A stretch of 64,000 bases of DNA from Cordilura impudica (lineage: Eukaryota > Arthropoda > Insecta > Diptera > Scathophagidae). This document shows positions 1 to 11,689 of this stretch, in pieces. Both the position numbers and the translations under genes were made by a program. Within the stretch, counting starts at the first letter, position 1. Each line of letters starts with the position of its first letter. Location: positions 250,478,358 through 250,542,357 of the forward strand of contig OY821519.1 of NCBI GenBank assembly GCA_963682025.1. The letters run 5' to 3'. Below the pieces are notes generated by a model. The model made no database searches. It was not told where the DNA came from and saw only the letters and a list, made by a program, of their open reading frames with translations.

Positions 1-528
1 TTAAAATAGTCTTCATTTGAAGTACGGAAAATGTAAATTATTTTTTAAAAGAAAATATATTATTAATACTAATAATACTAGAGAGCTCGGGTTTGGGACT
101 AGGTATATTTCTAATTAATATTATTATTAACTATTGTTTATTATAGTTAAGAATTAATAAAGAATTTATGTAAATAAACGTTTTAAAAAAAAAGCAAATC
201 TGTTGATCTTTGAATTGAAAGCGCTGAATCTGCCATCACTCCTCAGTGGAAAGGTTTCGAAGGTACTGGCAGTGATAACTAGTCATTGTCTTAGCGCCTC
301 AAGGCTTAGTCTATAGTCATTATTTGGAGTTTCCTCAATTCAATGTTTGAGAAGAACGGCATTATTCCGGATAGTCAAGCGGTACTTAAGGCTTATAAAA
401 TGAAATGTAATATCTCTAAATGATTTAGTCAAACTGAACACTCTTCCGCTGGCTTTGGCTCACGTATAAAAGGGGGCTGATGGAATAGTACCGTCTGATT
501 GCCTATTGGGTGGTAAGCAGACCCTTTA
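1..528. other. No gene recognised; less AT-rich leader
   Basis: No coding region or known repeat could be supported here. Base composition from about 190 to 520 is less AT-rich than the following kilobases, so it may be an old single-copy or transposon-derived piece. A TATA-like octamer lies at 465-472. Confidence 0.5.
465..472 (+). promoter_or_regulatory. TATA-box-like octamer
   Basis: TATAAAAG is followed by a G-rich stretch, the consensus form of an RNA polymerase II TATA box. No initiator consensus or open reading frame follows in a convincing position, and AT-rich DNA produces such octamers by chance. A second TATAAAAG lies at 1946-1953 and is followed 46 bases later by AATAAA, a spacing that would suit an LTR, but no LTR pair was found. 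Confidence 0.2.
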
Positions 529-1768
529 TAAAGGGTTTGTCAATAAGAGCGCTACAAAAGTTTTTTTAAATAAAACAAAAACGGTTTTGGATATCAATGC
601 AATTCTTTATTCCTGTGAAAGTACGTTCGATGCAATTATGTATGGAAATCGACCTCTTTTGTATGGCCACCACGGGCAAGCTTGCAGAAGTCCAGACGCT
701 GAACCCAATTTTCGACGGTTTTCAAGCATAAATCGCTGGCTTGTTGTCATAGACCATAGACTTGACGTAGCCCCACATGAAATAGTCCAACGGCGTCAAA
801 TCGCACGATCGAGGCGGCCAATCGACTGAGATAACACGTTCTCCAAACTTGATTTCCAATAAATTGATTGTGACATTCGCTGTGTGGCTTGTAGCACCGT
901 CTTGTTGGAACCACATGTCCTCCAAGTCCATATCATCCAACTGGGGCCAACAATATTCGGTTATCATTGAGCGGTAGAGATTCCTATTAACAGTAACGTG
1001 CCGGTCTTGATCATCATGGAAGAAGTACGGCGCAATGACGCCGCCGGCCCATAAACCGTACCAAACCGTAATTTTTTCGGGATGCAATGATGACTCATGG
1101 AGTACGTGTGGATTGCTGTCTGACCAATAACGCATATTTTGTTTATTGACGAAGCCATTCAGCCAGAAATGAGTCTCATCGCTAAAGATGGTTTTTCGAT
1201 GAAAATCCGAATCATTTTCAAGTTGTTGCTCAGCCCAATTCACGAACATACGACGCTTCTGGTGGTCAAGCGGCTTCAGTTCTTGCGTCAATTGGATCTA
1301 GAGGGGATGTAGGCCAAGATCTTTTCGCAAAATTCGCCACAACGACGTCACAGAGATGCCCAACGCTTGAGAACGACTTGTGATAGACACATTTGGGCTT
1401 TCTTCAACTGAAGCCTCAGTGGCAGCAATATTCTCGATACTACGGGCTCTTCTTTGTCTCACTGGCACGGGAGCATTTTGTACTGTGCCTGTGGATTCAA
1501 ATTTTTCAACTAGACGCTCAATTGTTGATCTGCTAGGACGATTATGACGACCATAAATTGGACGTAGCGCTCTTAACGTTGAGGCCACTGACTCCGAATT
1601 TCGGTAGTAAATTTTAATAATTTCGACTCATTGTTGGCTCGTATATCTTTCCATCATGAAATGGCAAACCTTACTGAAGAGAAATGTCAAAAGAGCGGCA
1701 AGAAATATGGCGTCGTTTGCTGTCCTTGTCTTTCTACTTTTGTAGCGTCCCTGTTGAAAAACCCTTTT
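529..1768 (-). mobile_element. Tc1/mariner-superfamily element, about 1.24 kb, with imperfect TIRs
   Basis: A degenerate element carries a transposase relic on the minus strand. Its ends are imperfect inverted repeats of about 30 bp: the left end begins AAGGGTTTGTCAATAAGAGC near 531, and the right end, read on the minus strand, begins AAGGGTTTTTCAACAGGGAC near 1766. Both arms continue with GCTACAAAAG. TA dinucleotides lie next to both ends, as expected for this superfamily, although the exact boundary is ambiguous by 1-2 bases. Confidence 0.75.
636..1654 (-). pseudogene. Tc1/mariner-superfamily transposase, inactivated
   Basis: This is a relic of a DDE/D transposase with an N-terminal helix-turn-helix region. 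The frame opens at an ATG at 1652-1654. It is broken by TGA at codon 9 (1628-1630) and by TAG at about 1295-1297, then stays open to about 722. The C-terminus, ending at a TAA at 636-638, is recoverable only in another frame after a deletion of tens of codons. The three catalytic acidic residues are all visible: FSDETHFWLNG, WFQQDGATSHTA and PPRSCDLTPLDYF. The second and third are 32 residues apart, against 36 in the related copy at 46.6-47.7 kb, so they are distinct lineages of one group. It cannot encode an active enzyme. Confidence 0.85.
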
Positions 1769-2135
1769 AGCTCCAGAACCTTTCTTAGATATGCGGAATA
1801 AGTACATTAGGGAAAGCGAAAGAAATGGAATGAATTTAAATTTAAATCTATTAAAATACGAGTTGGACAAAAGCAGGCCAAACAATTAATTTCGCTATCC
1901 AGAAAAAAATCCGAACAGCTGCTATCAAAAGAAAGGGGACCTTAGTATAAAAGCAGAATACCTTTGAGACAGCTGTGTGACTGCCCTGCAATCTGTTGTA
2001 ATAAAATCAAATATTTTGAGGAGTCACTAATGATCCGAATGGTATGACATAAATTTGTAACTATGGACCAAATGTAGTGCAAGTGAATTATTCATTTCGT
2101 GATTTGTTTTCAAAAACTATATTTTGATATTTATT
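1769..2135. other. No gene recognised
   Basis: Nothing is supported apart from the TATA-like (1946-1953) and AATAAA (2000-2005) motifs mentioned with the site at 465. Confidence 0.4.
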
Positions 2136-2640
2136 CCCATGCGTTTAGAGACTCTATCTCTTAGGTCCAACAAATTAGATCTAGAAAATAAGTATTTATA
2201 AAAACAAATTTAAGTGGCATTGTTATTAATTTTTTGCCTTCGAATATGAAAAAGTTCATATCGGATGCTATATTTATAGGGGTCGAAAAATTAACCGAGC
2301 CTGATCATATTTAGCAAGGTAACTTATTTGTGCAAAAACATATACAAACCAAATTTAAGAAAAATCTGTGCAATATTTTTGTATTTTGATAAATTTAAGT
2401 TAAGATCGGAAATCAGCTTCAGGGTTTAATTTTGGACTAATGATAACTGGATGTAATAAAAATAAATACTTCCTATTTGACCGAGATCTATATGACAATT
2501 TGAATTTGTGTATTAATTTAATCGAACATGAACCGATTTTCACCAATTTCAACGGCTTTCATTCTATGGGCGATGGAAACTTATATACTAAATTTCATTT
2601 AAATATAATCATATTTGCGACGCACATTGGGTTGAAATCG
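2136..2640 (+). mobile_element. Repeat A (DINE-1/mini-me-like), 5'-truncated relic
   Basis: This is a diverged copy of the commonest dispersed repeat. It enters at the ATGCGTTTAGAGAC block and retains the AAAAGTTCATATCGGATGC and AAGATCGGAAATCAGC blocks. It lacks the palindromic 5' end and the GACG microsatellite, and ends near a remnant of the TTTGCGACCTGCAGTTTG block. The short open frame inside it (2440-2661) is not a gene. Confidence 0.85.
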
Positions 2641-3669
2641 CAAAAAATGGAGATTAATTGAATAATGAAAATGAAGTTTTTTAAAAAATACTTATTACTC
2701 GATTAAAGAGTACTAAATTCTACATCACTACCGAAAATTTCAATGTCATATGTTTTTTACTTTTCTTGCTACGTAGCCTTAAAGTTAAGAAATTTTTAAG
2801 TTTTTTTCTAATAGTTGTGAAAATTGAAATTTGTCATACTTTAAAGCTAAATATTTTTATTTTTAACAGTCAAAAGTGATACTTTTATTATGGAATCTTC
2901 AACGTCAGGTATTTTAACGTAATTTAAAAAAAAAAAATTAACAAAAAATATGTAGAAATATTTTTAACTTTTTTTTTTAAATATGCTTAAATTTGGGCTA
3001 TTTTTAAAATATATGTGGAGTTTTAAATGGGAATAGGGTAAAATTGGGTAAAAGTGTAAATTGTGTATTAAACTGCAGTATGTAAGCTTTCATATTTATA
3101 AAAAAAATGTTGCGCGTTTTTGCGCCAATTAAATATATTTAATAAATTAAAAAAATAGCCACTCATAAAAAAGCGGTTCTTGTTGTCTTTAATTTGTTTT
3201 GTTCTCGTTTTCGTTGTTATGATTGTTATTGTTGTTATTGTTATACTACAATTTTTTTGTTTGTTGGTAGCAGTGTTGCCATAAGATAAATATGAAATAG
3301 TGCTAGGGCATTTAAAAAAAGTTGCTAAACAGCTCTTAAAAATTAATTAAAGGCCCTGTTGAAAAAAAACTAGTAAAATTACTAAATACGCAAAAAATAA
3401 AATTATTAAATTTAGAAACAATAAAAAAAAGTTTTAAAAAGAGCTAAACAAAAAAATAGCAAATTTTAAAAATGTTGGTTGCTAGATTGTGCTAGATCTA
3501 GCACCCAAGGTGTAAAAATGGCAAGCCTGTTGACTAGTTATTCGTTATTTTTGTGTTTGTGAAAACGTCAAATGTACTGAAAGTGCTGTAAAGTTTGTTA
3601 TTGGGTAATTGGTACAAACAAATACTTAAAGCTTCTGATTTATAATATGCTACGGTCTAAACTTTTTAG
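2641..3669. other. AT-rich stretch without a gene
   Basis: The sequence is poly-A/poly-T rich with a TTGTTATTG-type low-complexity run at about 3210-3245. No coding region or repeat family was recognised. It may hold the 5' end of the transposon whose transposase follows, but no terminal inverted repeat was identified. Confidence 0.5.
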
Positions 3670-5693
3670 GAACAAGCTCCAAAACAGTATTTTTCTCTCG
3701 TCTGAGTCTTTACGATATTTTTCGGAATGCAGACTCTTTGCTATTTAAAGAAAAAATTAATATTTTGAAAGAAGAAATAATAAAACGTACAAACCCTGTT
3801 GATATGAAAGATTTTCAAACTAAATTTAATAGTTACGTTTTTGATTTTAAGAGTCGATGGTCTAAATCAAATAGACATGATGGCCGTTTTTGTAGAGATA
3901 ATAAAAACTGGTTAGATTCTTCCATCTCATTTGTAGTGCACATAAATAAAAGAGGCCGCAAAGAAATGGAGTTTGATGAAATGCAAGGATATAAGAGATA
4001 AGTCATCGGTGTCTGTGTTAAGCTATGCCACTCAAATGAGTTTACGAGCTTCTGGCCATATAGAAGCATCAAAAATATTGAAAGATGTTACTTCTTCCCC
4101 ATCTAGAGATGCAAAATATAAGGCAAGTTTGACATCACAAGAACGTGCAAAACAACTAAGTGCAGAATCTGCGCTTATAGTGCTGGCAGAAGCAAAGCTT
4201 ACTCGTAGCCAGTATAATGTGATTAGAAAAGCTGCTCCGGAGAAGTTTCCTTCTTACACAATCGTCCAACAAGCGAAAAAAGATTGTTACCCAATGGAAG
4301 ACGCAATACGAGTAACCGAAACAACAGCTCAAATAAGTCTGCAAGCTCTTCTTAATCACACTGTTGAGCGTTTAGTTTTACTGCAAAAAGATGTTATTGC
4401 CACCTTATCTGATTACGAATTGACAAAAATTATCTTATACACAAAGTGGGGATTTGATGGAAGCTCCGGACACAGCTCATACAAACAAGCTTTCCATGGT
4501 CATGGTGCAAGTGACGCAGCGGTTTTCATAACGTGCATTGTTCCACTTAGAATGGTGTGTCAAAAAAAAGTTATCTGGCAAAATCCTCGCCCATCATCAA
4601 CAAGATTTTGTAGGCCATTAAAAATTGAATTTGTTAAAGAATGTTTGAGTGTCTCCACACAAGAAAAAAAAGGGTGGATGAAGAGATAAATGAGCTTGAA
4701 AATTCTCTAGTATTCACAGAAGACAGATCTGTAAGCGTAGCTCATAAGCTTATGTTAGTAATGGTAGATGGAAAAGTTTGCAATGCACTCACAGACACAA
4801 AATCAACCCAGAGGTGTTATTTATGTGGGTCATCCAGTAAAGATTTTAATAATGTGGAAAGAATGATCGCCAAGGAGGTAAAAACAGATACGTTGGATTT
4901 TGGTCTATCTATATTACATGGTTGGATTCGTTTTTATGAATGTCTTTTACACGTGTCGTATAAATTACCAATAAAAAAATGGCAAGCTAGAACTGATTCC
5001 GATAAAACAATAGTTGCTGAACACAAGAGACGAATTCAAACGGAATTTAGAAATAAAACTGGTCTTATTATAGACCAACCAAAACCCGGCTTCGGCAATT
5101 CGAATGATGGCAACACGGCTAGAAGATTTTTTGAAAACGCTAGTATATCAGCAGATATAACGAAAATTGATTTTGAACTAATTGAAAAGATGCACACAAT
5201 TTTAATTGTTGTATCTTCTGGTCATGAAATCGATTTTGAAAAATTCAGGCAATTTTCATATAATACAGCTCGACTTTTTGTAGAGAAATATCCGTGGTTT
5301 AACATGCCTCCTACTCTGCATAAGTTTTTAATACATGGTCCAGAAATCATTTCGCACGCTTTATTACCGATTGGCCAACTGTCAGAAGAAGCACAAGAAG
5401 CTCGAAATAAGGATTTTAAAAACTACAGAGAAAACTTTTCGCGTAAATGTAGCCGGGAGGAATCGAATCGGGATATACTAAATAGGTTTCTATTAACCTC
5501 AGATCCAATTATTTCTGGAAAAATGAAGTTAAATAAAAATAAAATAAAACACCTCCCAAAATCAGCAGTGGAGCTATTAATTTCGCCGTCAATTTTACCG
5601 ACAGAAACAGAAATCGCTTATTATATAGATGACGATGATGAGGGTGACGGTGTCGATGGATGGGAATCTGAAGAGTTTGGACATATATTCTAA
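3670..5693 (+). pseudogene. Transib/RAG1-core-like transposase, two frameshifts
   Basis: A DDE transposase of the Transib type, the superfamily from which the vertebrate RAG1 core derives, is well preserved across about 670 codons in three frame segments. Segment 1 is open from at least 3670 (after a TTTTTAG acceptor-like site; no ATG seen) to about 3990, segment 2 runs to about 4670, and segment 3 ends at TAA 5691-5693. The second shift lies at an A-run near 4665. Candidate catalytic residues are Asp in KWGFDGSSGHS (codon 4456), Asp in LVMVDGKVCNAL (codon 4767) and Glu in LSEEAQEARNK (codon about 5397). A CYLC pair, and HKFLIH with two His five apart, match the split zinc site of RAG1. GFGNSNDGNTARRFF resembles the RAG1 NGNFAR segment. 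The C-terminus is acidic. Assignment rests on motif order recalled from the families, not on a search. Another copy lies at 56.9-58.6 kb. Confidence 0.8.
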
Positions 5694-6165
5694 AAAAACA
5701 GGTTAGAAACACTTTACAAAATAAAATATATATATGTTTGCTACTTTTTCGATAAAAGGCTATAAATATAATTTTCATTTCTCGAATAATATAGGAAAAC
5801 AGTATAAAAACCAAGAATAACATCAACAAAATGATTTAATGACTAGACAAGTGTGGGACAAAATGGGTTAAAGTTCCAAAATTGTCATTTTCACTTGGTG
5901 GTGTAAGGTACAACACTCATAGCAAATTTCATCAAAATCGGATGTCGTAAGGCTCTCCAGTTGCTTGATTTGAGAAATATTAATGCAAATTCTTTAATAT
6001 AATATTAGTTAAATTAAATAAATAAAAAAAGTTCTCTTCAAAAGTATACAATATTTTTGTTTTTTTTTTATAACTTATGTATAACTAATCCAAAAAAAAT
6101 ACTACCTAATCAATTAGACCCTTCGTTGAATTAATCTCCATTTTGGGGAAATCGAACCCACGGTG
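5694..6165. other. No gene recognised
   Basis: AT-rich sequence. The stretch at 5915-5945 resembles the 'AAATTTCATCAAAAT' block common to repeats A and B, but too little is left to call a copy. Confidence 0.4.
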
Positions 6166-6245
6166 CGACGGGTAGTTTGATTACAAAGTTTACATGGACA
6201 AACAGACGGACGGACGCCGCTAAGTCGACTCTTTGTTATTACTGC
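6166..6245 (+). mobile_element. Repeat A 3'-region fragment
   Basis: A short remnant contains TTTGATTACAAAGTTTACAT, an ACAGACGGACGGACG microsatellite and a TAAGTCGACTC block, in the order found near the 3' end of repeat A. Confidence 0.7.
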
Positions 6246-6689
6246 ACGTCTATAAACAATCAAAATTTTTCATTACATATGAAAAATCTAAAATGAACAA
6301 ATTTTCAATGAACGTTACTGACATGCTTGTGTCGCGATATGAGAAAATAAAATTTTGCATAAAATTAACAAGATGCTAATCTTACATTTGACATCTATGG
6401 CGGCATTGTAGGATGAGTATTTAAATATATTTTTTGAAAAGATATTCTTTGGAGCAATGTAGAAAGGAAACAAAACTGCGAAATGAATTACTGTAAACAC
6501 ACTTTTACTTTATTTAATCTGCAGTCTCAGATTAATTGGTTCGCGTTGGTTTTGCGCCAAAATCATAATCTGGATTTATATATCTGGATTTTTATGAAAT
6601 ATAACTTACCCCTTATCACACTTTTGATATTTGAAGTCAAGATAACCACATGCTAATCACAAAGTTAATCATAATATAAAAGTAAGTCA
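6246..6689. other. No gene recognised
   Basis: AT-rich; no coding frame or repeat family could be supported. Confidence 0.4.
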
Positions 6690-7085
6690 TCTATAACAAT
6701 AATAGATAAGTCGATTTCTCGTGACCGATGTTTTGTTAAACCGTTTTACCCCGATTTTGACCAAACCTAAATTATTTGAAAGGTTTTTCTTTTTAGCTGT
6801 CCACCAGATTTAGGGATTTTTGAATTTTTACATTTTTTTGGAGTAAAATGTATTTAAAGTTGCAACTAACACTACATAAAATTATATAATGTTATGTGTG
6901 TGTTTATTAAATTTGTTAATGTTTTTGCAAGAAAACAATGAGTTTATTTTCTTCATTCACAATAATAAATGTGTTGAATTGAAATGCGGCTAAAATTGAT
7001 TAGGGTATTTATTAAATGAAAAAATAAAATTTCCTAGAATTTACACTCGAATTTCGTGGGCTGTGATCTGCTAGTAATCATAATA
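6690..7085 (+). repeat. Dispersed repeat X, 3' part
   Basis: This segment shares ordered blocks with 22400-22870 and 52600-53050: GTGACCGATG, a 'GATTTTGACCAAA' block, ATTTGAAAGG, TTTTTTTGGAGTA, AAAGTTGC, GTGTTGAATTG, and a terminal AGAATTTRCACTCGAATTTC. The family is not one I recognise. No coding capacity is visible, so it is likely a non-autonomous element. Confidence 0.65.
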
Positions 7086-8337
7086 TTAATTAATTCTTTC
7101 ATAGAAACTAAATTTCGTTATATTTTATTCAATGAATTAAAACGAACATTAGGTTCTATTCTTTAAGGTTATGAAAAACTTCGTAATATTAATGAAATAT
7201 TTAGATAATATACATATCATTAAATAAATTAAGCTTAATGAATAAAACTTTCCTTTATTATTGAGTATTTTTAAAAAATTATAAAAAATGAAACTTCATG
7301 AAACTTTTGTAAATGAGTTTTTATTTTAATAAAATGTATAAAACCTTTTGGAAATATTTATTTAATTTCAGCCTATGAAATGTTCATTATATTAACGAAG
7401 CATTCATTAAATTAATGAAACTCAAAAACTTATTATATGTAAAGGATAAAAAACGATCAACAATAATCGACAACAAACACTCCTCAGAATTTTGAATTTA
7501 ACTTCTGTCCACAGAATGTGAATTTAATTATTGGAACTACCACTTTAATATTGAAACGTTCATTAAATCCATGAAACTTTCATAAATTACTATTTTTTTT
7601 TTAAATTAATGTAACTTTTTAGAATTTTTAATATGATTTGAAAACGACAACTAAAACAAATTTTCATTAAATTAATCAAATTTTCATTAAACTAATCAAA
7701 TTCTCACTAAATTAATGCAGCAAGCATTCATTTAGTAAATAAATAATCTTTTTAAAATTTTGTATTAGATATATAAAATTTCTCAAGCTTAATTATTTTT
7801 ATCTAAAAATTACAACCAAAAGGTCGAAATAACAATCAAGTTTATTTCTCATAATATTTATGAACACGTTTTCCTAAACACGTTTTCAGTAAACTAATGA
7901 AACATTTATTAATTTTATAAAATTTCAATTTAATTAACTAATATTGTTTTTATAAAATGTATAAAACTTTTATTTAATTTCTGTGAAATAAATTTTAATT
8001 AGAGTAATTGAACTTTCAATACTTTACTGAAGTATTCATCAGAATCATGCATTTTTAATTTTAAAATTTATATAACATTTTAGAATTTTTCATTTAACTT
8101 TTGGCAACGAAAAGCTCATTAAATTCATAAAATATTAGCAAACATTGATGGAACTTATATTAAATTAATAAAACATTAATTAATTTAATGATTAATTTTT
8201 TTTTAAATTTGTACTAAATTAATAAGTTCATTATTAAATTTATGGATGAATAAAGATTTAATGATATTTACATTATATTACTAAAGCTTTCATTTATTCA
8301 AAAAATTTGCGAAAATTTGCAGAATTTTATTATTAAT

Positions 8338-8490
8338 TAGGGTTGTTGACTCTTCCCGAAATAGCTGTATAACCTGTCATGTAGAATATAGATCAATTTT
8401 TTAAACAAATGTGCTAATGCTTTTGCTTTATTTAAAGTAAAAACATTTGATCTTGAGCCTGAACAATTTCAAACTCAATCATTAAATTGA
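8338..8490 (+). mobile_element. Solo arm of the long-hairpin element
   Basis: The blocks CTCTTCCCGAAATAGCTG, ACCTGTCATGTAGAATATAG and TTGCTTTATTTAAAGTAAAA match one arm of the large inverted repeat at 29229-29757. Here only one arm is present, so it is either a deletion derivative or an older related insertion. Confidence 0.75.
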
Positions 8491-9149
8491 TAAAGATCGA
8501 AAATAAGATTTTGAATTTTTATAGAAAATAATAAAATTATAAAAGAATTTTATTATTAAAAATAATGAAAATGTAATTTATTTAATGATTTATATTTATA
8601 AAAATTAAAAAAAAAATTTATAAAATTTTTCATTATATTTATGATTTTTGTCCATAAAACTATTAGCACTGTAATGAATTTTTCGTGATATTAACGAAGC
8701 TTTTATTTGTTAGAAAAACTTAACTAATTTATTTAAATTTTTATAACAATAATAAAATGTTTATTTAGTTCATGTGAATTTTTTTTATGACCTTTTTTTA
8801 AAAAAAATATATGTTTTCTTCCAAAACGTTCAATAAAATAATGAAATTTACATTAAGTTAATGTAACTGTTATATAATTTCTCTTAAAATTCGTAAAATT
8901 TTTCAAAAGTTTTCATTAAATTTAAATCAATGAAATATTATTTAAATTAATGAATCTTTCGTTAACTTAATGAAACTTTAATTACATTTATGAAATGCTC
9001 ATTAAATTGATGAAATTTTACATCTGTTTTTTTTTATATAAAATTAATGTAAGCTTTTAAAAAATTTAATTTTCCATTTCGTGAAATATTCATTAAATTA
9101 CGGAACTTAACTTTATTTAATGTTTAAAACATATCAAACTTTTTATAAA

Positions 9150-9420
9150 TATTTTCTGAAATTAGTGAAAATCGGTACATATTCAGATCTAGTCCCCTTT
9201 ACAAATGATGCCTGTGAGTTTCCCTTAAAAAGTCTTAAGAACAAAATGGTTTGTATGTGTTTATTGCAACTATTGCAGTCTCCCAAAAAATGGCATCCGA
9301 TATGAACTTTTTCATATCTGCAGTAAAAAAAATTAATGTAAATAAAACATAAATTTCGTTTATGCTTATTTTCTATATCCAATTAGTTGGGCCTAAGACC
9401 CTTTCTCTAAACTCTTTGTA
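9150..9420 (-). mobile_element. Repeat A fragment, inverted
   Basis: The blocks GGCATCCGATATGAAC, TTTTTCATATCTGCAG, GCTTATTTTCTATATCCAAT and TAGTTGGGCCTAAGA occur in the order expected for the minus strand of repeat A. Both ends are missing. The opposing small open frames here are by-products of the repeat. Confidence 0.8.
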
Positions 9421-10298
9421 AACTCTTCAATAGTTTTTTATAATTATGGAACAGAATTTTTCCATCAATTTCAACCAAAAAACTGTTTATTAAATGAATA
9501 AAACTCATATTTAATTATTTAAAGATTCATTAAATTAATGCGTTTTTTCATTAAGAAAGTTCTTTTTAAATTAAAATGTATGAAAACTTTCAGAATTTTT
9601 CATTTAATTCCACCGAAAGAGACGTTCAATAAATGAACAGAATTTACATTTAGTTAATGAAAGTTTCATTAAATTAATGGAATTTTCTTGGATTAATAAT
9701 TTTTTTTGTGATAAAATTATGAAACTTCTAGAATTTTCTAATTAATTTCAACCAAAAAACGTTCATTGAATGAATGAAATTAAAAGTTTTATTAAGCTAA
9801 TGAAATGTTCAATAAGCAAATAATTTTTTTAATAAAATCTATTAAACCTTTCAGAAGTTTCCAATTAATTCCAACCAAAGAAACCTTTATTAAATGAATA
9901 AAACTCACATATAATTTTAAAATTTTAAATTAATGAAACTTTCATAAAATAATATATTTTTTTGGAACCAATATCTACGAAACCCTTCAGAGTTATCTAA
10001 TTAACTTTAACCAAAGAAACGTTCTTAAAATTAATAAAATTTACATTTAGTTAATGAAATTTTCATTAACTTAATGAAATGTAACATGTTAAACTAATAC
10101 TAAATTTTATATTAATATTACAGATACACATTTTTGAAATTTTTTTAATATATATATATTAATGCTGTAGATATTAAGTTATTTGGTAAATTTTTTTTAA
10201 AACTAGTATAATTTTTTTTATTAGTTAGTTCTCTTTAAAATAGTGATGGAGTTAACATATCGGTGCTACATTATCTTCTTCCAAATCCTTTCGAGATC

Positions 10299-10466
10299 TT
10301 ACACGGAGGCTTTACATTTTGTCTTAATATCCATGAAAATGGTGTGAAGTTTTCTTTCTTCCTGTTCTGGTAAAACGTCAACTTCTTTTAGAACAGCTAA
10401 TCTAAATGCGCTTTCGCCCGCCGAGCTTCTAAATAAATCAAACAATTTAAAATTTTGTAAAGACAT
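10299..10466 (-). CDS. Short hypothetical frame, 55 codons
   Basis: On the minus strand an ATG at 10466 opens a 55-codon frame ending in TAA at 10299-10301. The peptide is charged and of ordinary composition (it starts MSLQNFKLFDLFRSS and contains LPEQEERKLHTIFMDIKTK), unlike the low-complexity frames around it, and the DNA is less AT-rich than its surroundings. GTAAGA, a good splice-donor match, overlaps the stop, so it could be a first exon. A weak alternative is an N-terminal transposase remnant, because the spacing of hydrophobic and charged residues loosely resembles the start of the Transib-like protein at 3.7 kb. No function is assigned. Confidence 0.3.
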   Translation of the reverse strand: MSLQNFKLFDLFRSSAGESAFRLAVLKEVDVLPEQEERKLHTIFMDIKTKCKASV

Positions 10467-10598
10467 TATTGAACTTCACTCATTTTACTTTATACCAAAA
10501 TATTCTGTGGTCTCTTATTGAGTCAAATGCCAACTGCACGGAAATGTAGTAGGTCAATACATATCAGTCATCAGCACAATAATTTACTAATAATTTAC

Positions 10599-11357
10599 TT
10601 TTTATACCCTATACCACTATGTGGTTTGGGTATAATGACTTTGTGCTGCTGTTTGTGACAACCAAAAATATTTGACCTAGACCCATCTTTAATTAACAAT
10701 GTCCGTCCGTCCGTCCGTCCGTCCGTCCGTCCGTCTGTGTGTCCATGTAAAGCTTGTAATCAAACTGCAGGTCGCAAATATGAATATATTTTGATGAAAT
10801 TTGGTATATAAGCTTTTATCGGCCATGGGATGAACGCTATTGAAACTGGTGAGAATCGGTCCATGTTCAGACCTAGCCCCCATACAAATTACCCATATGA
10901 AATCGACATACATTGCCATAAGATCCAAATTGTCATATAGATCTTACTCAAATTGGGGTTGTATGCGTTCATTACATCCACTAATGAGTAGTCCAAAAAT
11001 GATCCCTTTGACCCCATATAGAGCTGCTTCCCGATCTTCACTTAAATCTATTAAAAAACAAAAATATTGCACTGATTCTTCTCAAATTTTGTTTGTACAT
11101 ATTTTTGCAAAATACAAGAGACTTTACCAAACATGATCAGGATCGGTCCATTTTTGGACCTAGTCCCTTTATAGATATAGCATCCGATATGAACTTTTTC
11201 ATATCTGCAGCCAAAAAAATTAATAAAAATCCCACTCAAATTTGGTTTTTGCTTATTTTCAATGTCCAGTTAGTTGGGCCTAAGAGATAGGGTTTCTAAA
11301 CGCATGGTATAGGGTATCGTATAGCCGGTCTAGACCGACTATAATTTTCTTACTTGT
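10599..11357 (-). mobile_element. Repeat A, full-length, inverted
   Basis: This copy has every landmark, on the minus strand. It starts with the palindrome AGTCGGTCTAGACCGACT after ACAAGTAAGAAAA (right side here), continues through the blocks GTTTAGAAACCC, TGCAGATATGAAAAAGTTC and AAGTGAAGATCGGGAAGCAG, then a (GACG)n run (seen as GTCC repeats at 10700-10735), and ends in a small hairpin with GGTATAGGGTATAAA. The layout fits non-autonomous Helitron/Helentron-type elements (DINE-1, mini-me). The boundaries, orientation and copy number are seen directly; the family name is inference. The roughly 65-80-codon frames within it recur in all copies and are not genes. Confidence 0.85.
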
Positions 11358-11544
11358 TTTGTTTTATAATGCTAAAAATACCACAGGGTGTGCTAGCGAA
11401 TTTTCGTTGTTTTAAATATATAAGTGCAAATTTTTTATTTTGTTAACTTCATTTTTGACCTGGCACCAGGTCAAAACTTTCTAATTGTTGCACAAAACAT
11501 ACATTGTAAATTTTCGACCTTTAAAAAATAATCCAGGTAGCGCA

Positions 11545-11670
11545 AATTTTTGATGTGCAAACATCTATACGCGCAGGGGGTAAAAATATATTAACAATAC
11601 AATCACAAAAACAGCGTAAGATAGAAGACGTAAGACAAAATCGGTGTGGCTTATGATTGTTTTGGTAAAA
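11545..11670 (-). repeat. Dispersed repeat X fragment, inverted
   Basis: The blocks TTGATGTGCAAACATCTA, GGGGGTAAAAATATATT, ACAATACAATCACAAAAA and AATCGGTGTGGC are the reverse complement of the middle of repeat X at 21000-21090. The matching outer piece lies at 15715-15805, so one X copy has been split by about 4 kb of repeat A and microsatellite. Confidence 0.65.
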
Positions 11671-11689
11671 AATTATGATATGTAATAAC

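Larger units (their letters stand above)
7086..10140. repeat. Degenerate AT-rich tandem satellite, about 135-bp period
   Basis: The tract is full of ATTAAATTAATGAAA-type words. From about 9465 onward a recurring landmark (TTAATTYCAACCAAAGAAACG, degenerate) is spaced at about 139, 138, 123 and 135 bases (starts near 9465, 9604, 9742, 9865, 10000), showing a decayed tandem array. Earlier monomers are too diverged to phase by eye. The array is interrupted by a hairpin-element arm (8338-8490) and a repeat A fragment (9150-9420). Confidence 0.6.

Noticed and set aside
506..829. Plus-strand 107-codon frame overlapping the first mariner relic
   Set aside because: It is antisense to the transposase C-terminus and terminal repeat; no independent coding signal.
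1946..2005. LTR with TATA box and polyadenylation signal
   Set aside because: There is no matching second LTR, primer-binding site or terminal TG...CA pair, and both motifs are common by chance in AT-rich DNA.
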